From Actinomycetes bacterium (lineage in GTDB: Bacteria; Actinomycetota; Actinomycetes; Actinomycetales; Dermatophilaceae), in NCBI GenBank assembly GCA_029778715.1, contig JAKOPT010000089.1, positions 212,933-276,932 on the forward strand: 64,000 nt of DNA. Direction: 5' to 3'. The notes beneath the pieces are model-generated. The model was not told the origin of the DNA and searched no databases. It saw nothing but the letters and a program-made list of their open reading frames with translations. A program made the translations under genes and the position numbers. Shown here piece by piece: positions 51,880 to 60,379 of this stretch; positions within the stretch are counted from its first letter, which is position 1, and the number at the start of each line of letters is the position of its first letter.

Positions 51880-52725
51880 TCACGGGCGCGGGGTGGCCCC
51901 GACCGGCTGGTCCGTCGCGTCCCCATCCGACGCGTCCCCGTCCGCGCGCGGGTCCACCGCGTCATCCCCGGACGCCTCGACTTCGGCCACCCGCGCCCGG
52001 TGGGCGTCGCGCACCATCCGCCACCACAGCCAGAAGGCGAACGCGGCGAACACCCACCACTGGGCGGCATACGCGGCGTTGCGCCAGTTGAGCCCGGGCG
52101 CGGCGGTCGGGGTGGGCACGTGCGTCAGGCCGTTGAGCGAGCCGGCGACCGCGGCCTCAGGACCGGGCCCTGGGACCTCGTTCTCGAGGAACACGAACGC
52201 GTTGTACAGGTCGCCGGGCCACATGTTGACCAGGGTCGCCAGGTCGAGGCTGCGCAACTGTCCGGCCGGCAACGGGTCGCCGCTCAACTGCGACTCGCCC
52301 GGGGCCAGCCCCCCGGTGATCGTCACCGTGCCGGGCGGCGCGGCCGGCACCGCGTCGGCCGACGTGACGAACCCGCGCAGCACCGGCAGGATCGGCCCGG
52401 CCTGCGTGTGGAGCGCCGTGACCACCCAATACCCGCGCTGGTCGTGCAGGCGCCGGTCCGGGATGAGGACCTGCTCGGCCGCGGCATACTGCCCGGTCGC
52501 GGTCACCGGGCGCGCGGACAACGCCCCCGGGAACGGCCGATGCGGCTGCAGCACGGTGCCGATCTCGACCGACTGCAACCCCTTAGCCGCCGCCAACTGC
52601 TCGGCGAGCGCCTTGTCCTGAGCCACGCCCAGTTGCCAGCGCCCCAGTTGGACGAAGGCGATCACCACAAGGACGACGACCCCGAGGAGCCCGAGCCAGC
52701 GCGGTTTGAGGGCGGTTCGGAGCAC
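51880..52725 (-). CDS. SURF1-family cytochrome oxidase assembly protein
   Basis: A 281-aa protein with the SURF1 layout: an N-terminal membrane segment (WLGLLGVVVLVVIAFVQLGRWQL), a periplasmic-side beta domain (GYWVVTALHTQAGPILPVLRGFV), a second membrane segment (WVFAAFAFWLWWRM) and a charged, Asp-rich cytoplasmic tail. SURF1 helps insert heme or copper into aa3-type oxidases. The NWRNAAYAAQWWVF stretch is typical. Start GTG 52725. It is divergent from the ABC exporter genes. Confidence 0.9.
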   Translation of the reverse strand: MLRTALKPRWLGLLGVVVLVVIAFVQLGRWQLGVAQDKALAEQLAAAKGLQSVEIGTVLQPHRPFPGALSARPVTATGQYAAAEQVLIPDRRLHDQRGYWVVTALHTQAGPILPVLRGFVTSADAVPAAPPGTVTITGGLAPGESQLSGDPLPAGQLRSLDLATLVNMWPGDLYNAFVFLENEVPGPGPEAAVAGSLNGLTHVPTPTAAPGLNWRNAAYAAQWWVFAAFAFWLWWRMVRDAHRARVAEVEASGDDAVDPRADGDASDGDATDQPVGATPRP

Positions 52726-52794
52726 CCGATCAGCCTACTTCCCGGGGAAAAGCGGTCGCGGCGCGGTGGGCGGGCAGCATACGGTGGCGAAACC

Positions 52795-54717
52795 ATGCGC
52801 ACACCCCCCTTTCGGTATGCCGTCTCCGCGGCCGACCTCGACGCCGCGCCCGCCGACGGCGACCGGCTGCTGATGTGGCTGGCGCGGCGGCAGTGGCGCA
52901 CGATCGTCGGCGGCATCCTCATGGGCACCCCCTGGATGGTCGCCATCGCGATGCAGCCGGCGGCGATCGGGAAGGCCATCGACGCGGGCATCGTGCCCCG
53001 CGACCGCGGCGGGCTGCTGCTGTGGAGCGCCGTGATCGCCGGCTTGGGGGTCGTCATCGGGGTGCTCGCGACGGCGCGGCACTTCTTCGCCGTCCGCAAC
53101 TGGCTACACGCCTCGTTCCGCGCCAACCTGGTCGCCGACCACGGCATCCGGCGGGCCGGCCCGGCCCTGACCCGTGAGGTGCCCGCCGGTGAGGTGCTCA
53201 CCTCGATCACCACGGACTTCGGGCGGATGGGGCAGGTCTTCGATGTGTCGGCGCGCTTCTCGGGGGCGCTCGCCGCGTTCGTGGTGGTGGCGACCATCCT
53301 GCTGCGGACCTCGGTGACGCTCGGTTTGGTGTTGCTCCTCGGCGGCCCCCTGCTCATGTCCTCCCTCGCGCTCGTCGTTCGGGCCCTCGGCCGCCGCCAG
53401 GAGGCGCAGCGGGCCGAGTTCGGGGCGCTTGCTGCGCTGGGCACCGACACCGTGGCCGGGTTGCGGGTGTTGCGCGGTATCGGCGGGGAGGAGGAGTTCT
53501 TGCGCCGGTATGCCGCGCAGTCGGCCCGGGTGCGCGCCTCCGGGGTGCGGTTGGCTGGGGTGCAGGCGCTGCTGGAGGCGGCCCAGGTGCTGCTGCCCGG
53601 GGTGTTCGTGCTGGTCGTCGTCGGGGTCGGGGCCCGGCTGGCGTTGGCCGGGGAGATCAGCGCGGGCCAACTGGTGGCGTTCTTCGGGTACACGGCGTTC
53701 TTGACGACCCCGCTGCGGACGGCGGTGGAATTCGTCGAGAAACTCACGGCCACTCGAGTGGCGTCACGGCGCATCGCCCGCATCCTGGCCGTGTCGCCCG
53801 ATCACCCCGAGTCCCCCGACTCCCCCGACCCCGTCAACAATCGACCGTTTGGTGGGTTGTGCACGGCCGACCCTGTCAACAACCGACCAATTGGTGGGTT
53901 GTGCACGGCCGACCCTGTCAACAATCGACCAATAGGTGGGTTGTGCACGGCCGACCCCGTCAACAATCGACCAATAGGTGGGTTGTGCACGGCCGACCCT
54001 GTCAACAACCGACCAATTGGTGGGTTGTGGACGGCCGGTGCGGCGGGCGAACTCGTCGACCCGGTGAGCGGGACCCGGATCGTGATCGGTTCGTTCACGG
54101 CGTTGGTCAGCGCCCGACCCGAGGATGCCGCCGAGGTCCTCGAGCGCCTGGGCCGGACGGCGCCGGGTCGGCATGGTGTCACCTGGTCCGGAATGCCCAT
54201 CGACGACTGGCCCATTGGCGAGGTCCGCTCACGTGCCCTGGTCAGCCCGGCCCACCCGGACGTCTTCTCCGGCCCGCTCCGCACCGAACTCGCCACCGGC
54301 CGCCCCGACGACGAACTGCTCGACGCCCTCCATGTCGCCAACGCCGAGGACGTCCTCGATGCCCTGCCCGAGGGGCTTTCCACCCACCTCGAAGAACGCG
54401 GCCGGTCGCTCTCCGGTGGCCAACGGCAACGGATCGTCCTGGCCCGAGCCCTGCTCACGCAGCGTCCGATCCTGCTCCTCGTCGAACCCACCAGTGCCGT
54501 CGATGCCCACACCGAGGCCCGCATCGTGACCCGTCTCAAGGAGGCCCGCGCCGGCCAGACCACGGTCGTCACGACCGCGAGCCCCCTGGTGCTGGAGGCC
54601 GCCGACGAGGTCGTCCTGCTTCAGGACGGTCGGGCGACCACCCGGGGAACGCACGCCGACCTGGTGCGCGAGCACACGGCATACCGGGAGATCGTCACGC
54701 GCGGGGAGGCGACGTGA
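52795..54717 (+). CDS. ABC exporter half-transporter with degenerate ATPase and five in-frame 14-residue repeats
   Basis: A 640-aa type I exporter subunit. The membrane domain has six segments (residues 30-330). It is followed by five 14-residue repeats (DPVNNRPIGGLCTA) at about 345-414 and then a nucleotide-binding domain. That domain keeps the signature LSGGQRQRIVLARALL but has no Walker A (LVSARPEDAAEVL occupies that place), Walker B Asp is Val (ILLLVEPTSAVD), and the H-loop His is missing (VTTASPLVL). It should depend on its partner for ATP hydrolysis. Start ATG 52795; GTGA overlap with the partner gene. Confidence 0.92.
   Translation: MRTPPFRYAVSAADLDAAPADGDRLLMWLARRQWRTIVGGILMGTPWMVAIAMQPAAIGKAIDAGIVPRDRGGLLLWSAVIAGLGVVIGVLATARHFFAVRNWLHASFRANLVADHGIRRAGPALTREVPAGEVLTSITTDFGRMGQVFDVSARFSGALAAFVVVATILLRTSVTLGLVLLLGGPLLMSSLALVVRALGRRQEAQRAEFGALAALGTDTVAGLRVLRGIGGEEEFLRRYAAQSARVRASGVRLAGVQALLEAAQVLLPGVFVLVVVGVGARLALAGEISAGQLVAFFGYTAFLTTPLRTAVEFVEKLTATRVASRRIARILAVSPDHPESPDSPDPVNNRPFGGLCTADPVNNRPIGGLCTADPVNNRPIGGLCTADPVNNRPIGGLCTADPVNNRPIGGLWTAGAAGELVDPVSGTRIVIGSFTALVSARPEDAAEVLERLGRTAPGRHGVTWSGMPIDDWPIGEVRSRALVSPAHPDVFSGPLRTELATGRPDDELLDALHVANAEDVLDALPEGLSTHLEERGRSLSGGQRQRIVLARALLTQRPILLLVEPTSAVDAHTEARIVTRLKEARAGQTTVVTTASPLVLEAADEVVLLQDGRATTRGTHADLVREHTAYREIVTRGEAT
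53827..54036 (+). repeat. Five tandem 42-bp repeats inside an ABC exporter gene
   Basis: Units start at 53827, 53869, 53911, 53953 and 53995, each exactly 42 bp. Each carries GTCAACAA, GACCAATAGGTGGGTTGT or a variant with loop AATT or GTTT, and GCACGGCC. Because 42 is a multiple of 3, the array is open in several frames on both strands and adds 70 residues to the exporter between membrane and ATPase domains. The same core appears as stand-alone palindromes elsewhere in the window. Confidence 0.97.
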
Positions 54718-56537
54718 AAGCACCGGCCGCCCTCACCGAAGACCACACCCGGCGCCAACTCCCGGTGGCCAGCCTGGCGACCGTGCGCGGCCATACCGCG
54801 GCCCTCATCCGGCACCACCGGCGACCGCTCGCCGGGGTCCTCGGCTGGCATGCCCTGGCGGCCCTGACGGCGCTCGCCGCGCCCTGGGTGATCGGCCAAC
54901 TCGTCGAGGAAGTCACCCACGCCCGCCGCCCCGACCGGGTCACCCACCTGCTCGTCCTGCTCGGCGTGGCCTTGCTCGTGCAGACGGTCCTTACCTGGTT
55001 GGCGCGCCGGGCGGCGTTCGTGCTGGCCGAGACCGTGTTCGCGCGGGTGCGGGAGGAGTTCGTGGCCAGCGCGGTCCGGCTGCCGCTCTCGCTCCTCGAG
55101 CGCGCCGGCACCGGCGACCTCGTCGCGCGCACGACCGGCGACGTCGAGGCGCTGGCGTTCGTGGTGCGCACCGGGCTGCCCCAGTTGCTCGTCGCCGGCA
55201 CCACCATCGTGGCCATCCTCGTCACGGCGCTGTGGACGGCCCCGGCGGCGGTGCTGGCCTTCGTCGTGGCGCCGGTGATCCTCGCGGTGCCCCTGCGGGT
55301 CTACCTGCGGCGCGCCCTCCCCGGGTACCGCTGGGAGCGGGCGACGTATGCCGCTCTCGCCGGGGTCGCGGCCGAAACCGGCCACGGGCTGGGCACCCTC
55401 GACGCGCTCGGCCGGATGCCGGCCCGGGGGGCGGCATACCGGGAGGCGTTGGCGCGGGCCGAGGCGGCCGAACACTGGACGTTGCGGATTCGGATGCGGT
55501 TCTTCCCTTGGTGCGATGTCGCCTTCGGCGCGCTGGTGGCGGCCACTGCCCTGTGGGCCGGGTGGCTCTCGTTCGAGGGCGTCATCGGCGTGGGGGCCGC
55601 GGTGGCCGTGACGCTCTACGCTCAACAACTCATCGACCCGATCGGTGAGGTGGTTGGCTGGCTCGACGAGATCCAGGTGGCGGCCACGGGATACGCCCGA
55701 CTGCTCGGGGTCGGTGAGGTGCCCCCCGATCGCGAGCCCAGCGGGTTGCTGCCCGCCGGGGACGACCTCGAGGTCGCCGACGTGTCCTACGCCTACCGCG
55801 CCGGCCACGACGTCCTTCATTCGGTGTCGTTGGCCTTGCGCCCTGGCGAACGACTCGCGATCGTCGGCCCCTCGGGCGCGGGCAAGACGACCCTGGGCCG
55901 GCTGCTCGCCGGCATCGACGCGCCCTCCCGGGGACGGGTCACTTGCGGTGGGGTGCCCCTCGTCGACCTCGACCTCCCGACGTTGCGCGGTGAGGTCGCC
56001 CTCGTCACCCAGGAACATCACGTCTTCGTCGGCACCGTGGCCGACAATCTCCGCCTCCCCCGGCCGTCGGCTGGGGATGCCGAGTTGTATGCCGCGTTGT
56101 CGGCGGTCGACGCCGACGGCTGGGTGCGCGCGTTGTCCGAGGGGTTGGCCACCCGGGTCGGGTCCGGCGCTCATCCCTTGTCGGAGGCCCAGGCCCAGCA
56201 ACTGGCCCTGGCCCGGCTGGTCCTCGCCGACCCGCACACCCTCGTCCTGGACGAGGCGACGAGCCTGCTCGACCCGCGGGCGGCCCGGCACCTCGAACGC
56301 TCCCTCGCCGCCGTCGTGGCCGGCCGCACGGTTGTGGCGATCGCGCACCGCCTCCACACCGCCCATGACGCCGACCGGGTGTGCGTCATGGCCGACGGGC
56401 GGATCGAGGAGTTGGGCACGCACGCTGAGTTGATCGCGGCGGGCGGTTCGTATGCCGCGCTCTGGCGCAGTTGGCACGGCGCCTCCCCGGCGGCGGGCAG
56501 CCGCCGCCTACCGAGCGGGCCACGGCATACCGAATGA
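54714..56537 (+). CDS. ABC exporter half-transporter with catalytic Walker motifs and altered signature
   Basis: A 607-aa type I exporter subunit with six membrane segments and a nucleotide-binding domain: Walker A IVGPSGAGKTTLGRLL, Q-loop VTQEHHVFVG, Walker B HTLVLDEATSLLD and H-loop VAIAHRLHTA are intact. The signature is PLSEAQAQQLALARL instead of LSGGQ. With the upstream subunit, one composite site (these Walker motifs plus the partner's LSGGQ) should be active and the other dead. GTG 54714 overlaps the partner's stop. A TetR regulator follows. The exported substrate is unknown. Confidence 0.93.
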   Translation: MKAPAALTEDHTRRQLPVASLATVRGHTAALIRHHRRPLAGVLGWHALAALTALAAPWVIGQLVEEVTHARRPDRVTHLLVLLGVALLVQTVLTWLARRAAFVLAETVFARVREEFVASAVRLPLSLLERAGTGDLVARTTGDVEALAFVVRTGLPQLLVAGTTIVAILVTALWTAPAAVLAFVVAPVILAVPLRVYLRRALPGYRWERATYAALAGVAAETGHGLGTLDALGRMPARGAAYREALARAEAAEHWTLRIRMRFFPWCDVAFGALVAATALWAGWLSFEGVIGVGAAVAVTLYAQQLIDPIGEVVGWLDEIQVAATGYARLLGVGEVPPDREPSGLLPAGDDLEVADVSYAYRAGHDVLHSVSLALRPGERLAIVGPSGAGKTTLGRLLAGIDAPSRGRVTCGGVPLVDLDLPTLRGEVALVTQEHHVFVGTVADNLRLPRPSAGDAELYAALSAVDADGWVRALSEGLATRVGSGAHPLSEAQAQQLALARLVLADPHTLVLDEATSLLDPRAARHLERSLAAVVAGRTVVAIAHRLHTAHDADRVCVMADGRIEELGTHAELIAAGGSYAALWRSWHGASPAAGSRRLPSGPRHTE

Positions 56538-56619
56538 GCCACGGCGACAAGGGCCCGCGGCATACCCGAGTTTCTCCGTAGGATGACCGGCAGCGCTCGA
56601 CCGACCCGTGAGGAGCACC

Positions 56620-57261
56620 ATGACGAACCAGCCCCAGCGCGGCCAGCGGATGCCACGCTCCGAACGCCGCACGCAACTGCTCGACGCGGCCCAGTCGGTG
56701 TTCGTCGAGCGGGGCTACCACGCGGCGGCCATGGACGAAATCGCCGACCGCGCCGGGGTTTCGAAGCCGGTGCTCTATCAGCACTTCCCGGGCAAACTCG
56801 ACCTCTACCTCGCGCTCTTGGACCAGCACTGCGACACCCTCGAGGGGCTCGTCCGCGACGCCCTGCGCCGTCCGGCCGACGACAACACCGACCGGGTGGC
56901 CGCCACCATCGGGGCCTACTACGAATTCATCGCCGACGAGGGTGCGGCGTTCCGGATGATCTTCGAATCGGATCTGACCAGCGTGCCCCAGGTCCGCGCC
57001 CGCCTCGACGGCGTCGAGTTCGCGTGCGCCGAAGCCCTCGCCGACGTCATCTCGGCCGACACCGGCATCGACGACGAGTCGGCCCTCCTCCTCGGGGTCG
57101 GCTTAGCGGGGATGGCCCAGATCACGGCCCGGCACTGGCTCGGTCAAAACGGGCAGCTCGACCGGGAGCAGGCCGCCCAACTGATCGGGGCGCTGGCCTG
57201 GCGCGGGCTCGGCTCGTTCCCCAAGGTGGACGGGGAAGGCGCCGAGGCCGCGCGCGGTTAG
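56620..57261 (+). CDS. TetR-family transcriptional regulator
   Basis: A 213-aa regulator with the N-terminal helix-turn-helix (RRTQLLDAAQSVFVERGYHAAAMDEIADRAGVSKPVLYQHFPGKLDLYLALL) and an all-helical ligand domain. AGGAG lies 4 nt before ATG 56620, which is preferred to GTG 56608. It follows the ABC exporter genes on the same strand and precedes DUF3107, an arrangement common in this group, so a housekeeping role is as likely as control of the exporter. No operator is obvious. Confidence 0.93.
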   Translation: MTNQPQRGQRMPRSERRTQLLDAAQSVFVERGYHAAAMDEIADRAGVSKPVLYQHFPGKLDLYLALLDQHCDTLEGLVRDALRRPADDNTDRVAATIGAYYEFIADEGAAFRMIFESDLTSVPQVRARLDGVEFACAEALADVISADTGIDDESALLLGVGLAGMAQITARHWLGQNGQLDREQAAQLIGALAWRGLGSFPKVDGEGAEAARG

Positions 57262-57319
57262 CCTGAACGACAACTTGCCCGGCCCGACCGCTCGGGCCCC
57301 CACCGGAAGGACATGTGAC

Positions 57320-57547
57320 GTGGAAGTCACCCTCGGCGTCCAGAACGTTTCCCGCGACCTGACCATCGAAACCGACGCGAGCGCCCAGGACGTGGCCGCC
57401 GCCGTCGAAGCGGCCGTCTCCTCCCCCGACGGCTTGCTGTCGCTCACCGACACCAAGGGCCGGCGGTTGCTCGTGCCCGGGCGGACCCTGGGCTGGGTGC
57501 TCATCGGGGAGAGCGAGCGCGGGCGCGTCGGTTTCGGCCTGACCTGA
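57320..57547 (+). CDS. DUF3107-family small protein
   Basis: A 75-aa protein, EVTLGVQNVSRDLTIETD followed by a helix and GRTLGWVLIGESERGRVGFGL. DUF3107 proteins are short, conserved in Actinobacteria and of unknown function; they often lie by TetR and ferritin-like genes as here. GTG 57320 is the start: GGAAGG is 9 nt upstream and the length matches the family. An upstream start would add residues that do not fit. Confidence 0.88.
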   Translation: MEVTLGVQNVSRDLTIETDASAQDVAAAVEAAVSSPDGLLSLTDTKGRRLLVPGRTLGWVLIGESERGRVGFGLT

Positions 57548-57581
57548 TCGACTGCCCGCCCGGGGCGCCGGCTCCGCCGGC

Positions 57582-58346
57582 CTACGGGGTCAGGCCCAGG
57601 CGGCGCATCCGATCCTGGTGCCGGTCCCGGAGCCGGGCGAACATCTCACCCACCCGGTTGAGGTCGGCCTCGCCGCTGACCAGCAGGTTCGCCAGGGCGT
57701 CCCGATCAGCGGCGACCGCCTGTGCCTGCGAGAGCGCCTCGCCGAGCAGGCGGCGGCCCCACAAGGACAACCGCCCGGTCACCCGCGGGTCGGTCGCGGT
57801 CGCCGCCTGCACGAGCGGCACGACGAACTCGGCCTGGTCGCGATCGGCGAGCACCGCCGCGATCGTCGCGCCCATGGCCGCATCGACGAAGTCGGCCATT
57901 TCGCGGAAGAAGTCGCGGGCAATTCCTTCGCCCACGTAGGCCTTGACCAGGGCCTCGAGCCAGTCACTGGGCCGGGTGCGTTCGTGGTAGGCGGAGAACG
58001 GCGCGACGAAGGGTTGCATCGCGGTGTCCGGGTCGAGGCCGCGCCCCTGCAGTTCCCGGGCCAGGTCTTCGTAATGCCGGAACTCCCCGAACGCGAGGGT
58101 CGCCATCGACGCCTTGAGTCGCAAGGTGGGCGCCAGGTCGGCATCGGCCGCCATCCGCAACGCACCCATGAGGGCCCCGTGGGCGAGCACTCCGAGCAGA
58201 TCGGTGACGGCGGCACTGTCAGCGGGCGGCATACCGGTGGCGTTTGCGTATGCCGCGGGCTCACCTGGCCGTGCGGCCGGTGCCGCGGCGCCGATCTCGT
58301 GACGGCCCGCGGGGTCCGCGGCGGGGGGCACGATCGGCTGCGTCAT
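57582..58346 (-). CDS. Ferritin-like fold protein (MiaE-like)
   Basis: A 254-aa helical protein with a Pro/Ala-rich N-terminus of about 40 residues. Helices hold acidic and His positions (FGEFRHYEDLARELQGRG, DWLEALVKAYVGEGIARDFFREMADF) compatible with a ferritin-like four-helix bundle; not all metal ligands are certain. Related actinobacterial proteins are annotated as ferritin-like fold proteins and sit beside a DEAD-box helicase. Start ATG 58346, divergent from the helicase gene. An inverted octamer pair (58227-58234, 58248-58255) lies in its coding sequence. Confidence 0.8.
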   Translation of the reverse strand: MTQPIVPPAADPAGRHEIGAAAPAARPGEPAAYANATGMPPADSAAVTDLLGVLAHGALMGALRMAADADLAPTLRLKASMATLAFGEFRHYEDLARELQGRGLDPDTAMQPFVAPFSAYHERTRPSDWLEALVKAYVGEGIARDFFREMADFVDAAMGATIAAVLADRDQAEFVVPLVQAATATDPRVTGRLSLWGRRLLGEALSQAQAVAADRDALANLLVSGEADLNRVGEMFARLRDRHQDRMRRLGLTP

Positions 58347-58476
58347 GGCCGCAGCCTAACCGCGGGGTAGACTGGGTGGGTCCACGGTGCCCGGTCGGCA
58401 CGATGACCCCTTCCCCCGCGCAGTCGTGACCTTGACGGTCGTGACGCGCCGCAGACCTCCGATCGGCCCTACGCAA

Positions 58477-58493
58477 GGCGCGCTGAGCGCGCC
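58477..58493 (+). promoter_or_regulatory. Small hairpin in the helicase leader
   Basis: GGCGCGC (58477-58483) and GCGCGCC (58487-58493) pair around TGA, 24 bp before the ATG of the DEAD-box gene. It could hinder or regulate translation of the leader; this is only a possibility. Confidence 0.5.
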
Positions 58494-58517
58494 GTCGATC
58501 GTTGCAGGAAGATGCCC

Positions 58518-60107
58518 ATGTCCGACGTTTCCATGTCCGAAAACCCCACGCCCGAAGTCACCGCGGCGCCCGAGGCGCCGACGTTCGCCGACTTCCCCAT
58601 TCACCCCGACATCGTCACGGCCCTGGCCGATATCGGCATCGTCACGCCCTTCCCCATCCAGTCCATGACTCTGCCGGTCGCCCTGGCGCGTCACGACATC
58701 ATCGGTCAGGCCAAGACCGGCACCGGCAAGACCCTCGGCTTCGGCATCCCGCTGCTCAACGGGGTCGTTTCGCCCAGTGATGCCGAGTGGGCCGGCTTCC
58801 CGACCGCGGGCAAGCCGCAGGCGCTTGCCGTCGCCCCGACCCGTGAGTTGGCGGTGCAGGTCGCCGGCGACTTGGAGCGCGCCGGTGCACGGCGCGGCAT
58901 CCGGGTCCTCACCGTCTACGGCGGGCGAGCCTATGAGCCGCAGGTGGAGGCGTTGCGGCGCGGCGTCGAGGTCGTCGTCGGCACCCCCGGGCGGCTCATC
59001 GACCTGGCCAAGCAGGGCCACCTCGACCTGTCCAAGGTCCGCACGGTCGTCCTCGACGAGGCCGACGAAATGCTCGACCTCGGCTTCTTGCCCGACGTCG
59101 AGAAGATCCTGTCGCTGACGCCGGCGACGCGGCATACGATGCTGTTTTCGGCAACCATGCCGGGCGCGGTGGTGGCGTTGGCACGGCGCTACATGGGGCA
59201 GCCGACGCATATTCGGGCCATGTCCGAGAGCGAAGGCGACACCAGCCAGACGGTCAAGGCGATCAGCCAATTCGTCTATCGCGCGCACGCCATGGACAAG
59301 ACCGAAATGCTGTCGCGCATTCTGCAGGCGCGCGGGCGCGGCCTGACGATCATCTTCAGCCGCACCAAGCGCACCGCGGCCAAGGTCGCCGACGAACTGA
59401 CCGACCGCGGGTTCGCGGCGGCATCGATCCACGGTGACCTGGGGCAAGGGGCGCGGGAGCAGGCGCTGCGGGCCTTCCGCTCAGGCAAGGTCGACGTGCT
59501 CGTCGCCACCGATGTCGCCGCCCGCGGCATCGACGTCGAAAACGTCACCCACGTCATCAACTACCAGTGCCCCGAGGACGAGAAAACCTACGTCCACCGG
59601 GTCGGTCGCACCGGTCGCGCCGGCAACACCGGGGTGGCCGTGACCTTTGTCGACTGGGACGATATGCCGCGGTGGGGACTCATCAACAAGGCTCTCGATT
59701 TGGGGATTCCCGAGCCGGCCGAGACGTATTCCTCCTCGGATCATCTGTATGCCGATCTCGACATTCCCCGCGAGGCCAAGGGCCGGTTGCCCAAGGCTCA
59801 GCAGACGCGCGCCGGGTTGGCGGCCGAGGTTCTCGAAGACCTCGGCGAGACCGGCAAATCAGCAGGCAAGGGCCGGGCGCGCGGCGGGCGTGGCGGGCCT
59901 GCTCGCTCCGGGTCGGGTCGGGGCGCCTCCGATCGCGATGCCAGCCGGGGCGGGTCGGGTCGTCGTGGTTCGGGCCGTGACGGTTCCGGTGCGGAAAGTG
60001 GCGGCCGTCAGGGCGCGGCAGACAATTCGGACACGGCGGGGCGCTCGCCGCGTCGGCGTCGTCGCACGCGCGGCGGTCGGCCGGCCGAGGACACCGCGTC
60101 CGCGTAG
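58518..60107 (+). CDS. DEAD-box ATP-dependent RNA helicase
   Basis: A 529-aa helicase: Q motif (FPIHPDIVTALADIGIVTPFPIQ), motif I AKTGTGKT, Ia APTRELAVQ, II LDEADEML, III FSATMPG, IV IIFSRTKRTA, V ATDVAARGIDVENVTHVIN and VI HRVGRTGRAG. The C-terminal 90 residues are Arg/Gly/Ser-rich (RGGRGGPARSGSGRG) and likely bind RNA. It belongs to the RhlE/CsdA-like group active in ribosome assembly or mRNA decay. AGGAAG lies 6 nt before ATG 58518, which is preferred to ATG 58512. Confidence 0.96.
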   Translation: MSDVSMSENPTPEVTAAPEAPTFADFPIHPDIVTALADIGIVTPFPIQSMTLPVALARHDIIGQAKTGTGKTLGFGIPLLNGVVSPSDAEWAGFPTAGKPQALAVAPTRELAVQVAGDLERAGARRGIRVLTVYGGRAYEPQVEALRRGVEVVVGTPGRLIDLAKQGHLDLSKVRTVVLDEADEMLDLGFLPDVEKILSLTPATRHTMLFSATMPGAVVALARRYMGQPTHIRAMSESEGDTSQTVKAISQFVYRAHAMDKTEMLSRILQARGRGLTIIFSRTKRTAAKVADELTDRGFAAASIHGDLGQGAREQALRAFRSGKVDVLVATDVAARGIDVENVTHVINYQCPEDEKTYVHRVGRTGRAGNTGVAVTFVDWDDMPRWGLINKALDLGIPEPAETYSSSDHLYADLDIPREAKGRLPKAQQTRAGLAAEVLEDLGETGKSAGKGRARGGRGGPARSGSGRGASDRDASRGGSGRRGSGRDGSGAESGGRQGAADNSDTAGRSPRRRRRTRGGRPAEDTASA

Positions 60108-60126
60108 CCCGAACCGCGTCGCCCGC

Positions 60127-60182
60127 ACGGCAGCCGTCACGAGCACGAACGGCAGCCGTCACGAGCACGAACGGCGGCCGTC
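60127..60182. repeat. 22-bp tandem repeat just after the helicase gene
   Basis: Two units ACGGCAGCCGTCACGAGCAC plus GA (60127-60148, 60149-60170) and a partial third (ACGGCGGCCGTC, 60171-60182). Each starts with an ACGGC/GCCGT mini-palindrome. The array begins 20 bp after the stop codon. Confidence 0.85.
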
Positions 60183-60220
60183 ATCGGTGCGCTGGCGCCT
60201 CGCCCCCGCACCAGCCCAAC

Positions 60221-60264
60221 CCGGCTGTCAACAATCGACCAATAGGTGGATTGTTGACAGCCGG
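60221..60264. repeat. Best-preserved GACCAATAGGTGG palindrome (44 nt)
   Basis: CCGGCTGTCAACAATC (60221-60236) and GATTGTTGACAGCCGG (60249-60264) are perfect 16-bp arms. The core G-ACC-AATA-GGT-G adds three more pairs after one mismatch. It stands alone between the helicase and alcohol dehydrogenase genes and could act as a bidirectional terminator. Confidence 0.95.
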
Positions 60265-60266
60265 AC

Positions 60267-60346
60267 CCCACGGGTGACGACCGCATCCCACGGGTGACGA
60301 CCGCATCCCACGGGTGACGACCTCACCCCACGGGTGACGACCTCGG
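60267..60346. repeat. Four tandem 20-bp repeats
   Basis: The unit CCCACGGGTGACGACCGCAT starts at 60267, 60287, 60307 and 60327; the third and fourth vary in the last few bases. They begin directly after the 44-nt palindrome and end 34 bp before the alcohol dehydrogenase stop. Confidence 0.9.
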
Positions 60347-60379
60347 TGCGCGGAGCAACTCGGTCCACCCGTGACCGTG

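Noticed and set aside
53827..54036. CRISPR array
   Set aside because: The units are directly adjacent with no unique spacers, lie in frame inside a coding gene, and no cas genes are nearby.
53859..56537. A single 892-aa frame through the repeat array into the second exporter subunit
   Set aside because: The 42-bp repeats are open in several frames. The part before 54714 is Arg/His/Trp-rich shadow sequence, and a GTGA-coupled start at 54714 fits the family.
58370..58517. Classical sigma-70 promoter before the DEAD-box gene
   Set aside because: A TAGACT-like -10 is present near 58366 but no -35 is found at a suitable distance, so I did not annotate it.
60267..60346. Short CRISPR or iteron-type origin array
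   Set aside because: The four 20-bp units have no spacers, and no replication initiator or AT-rich region is present.
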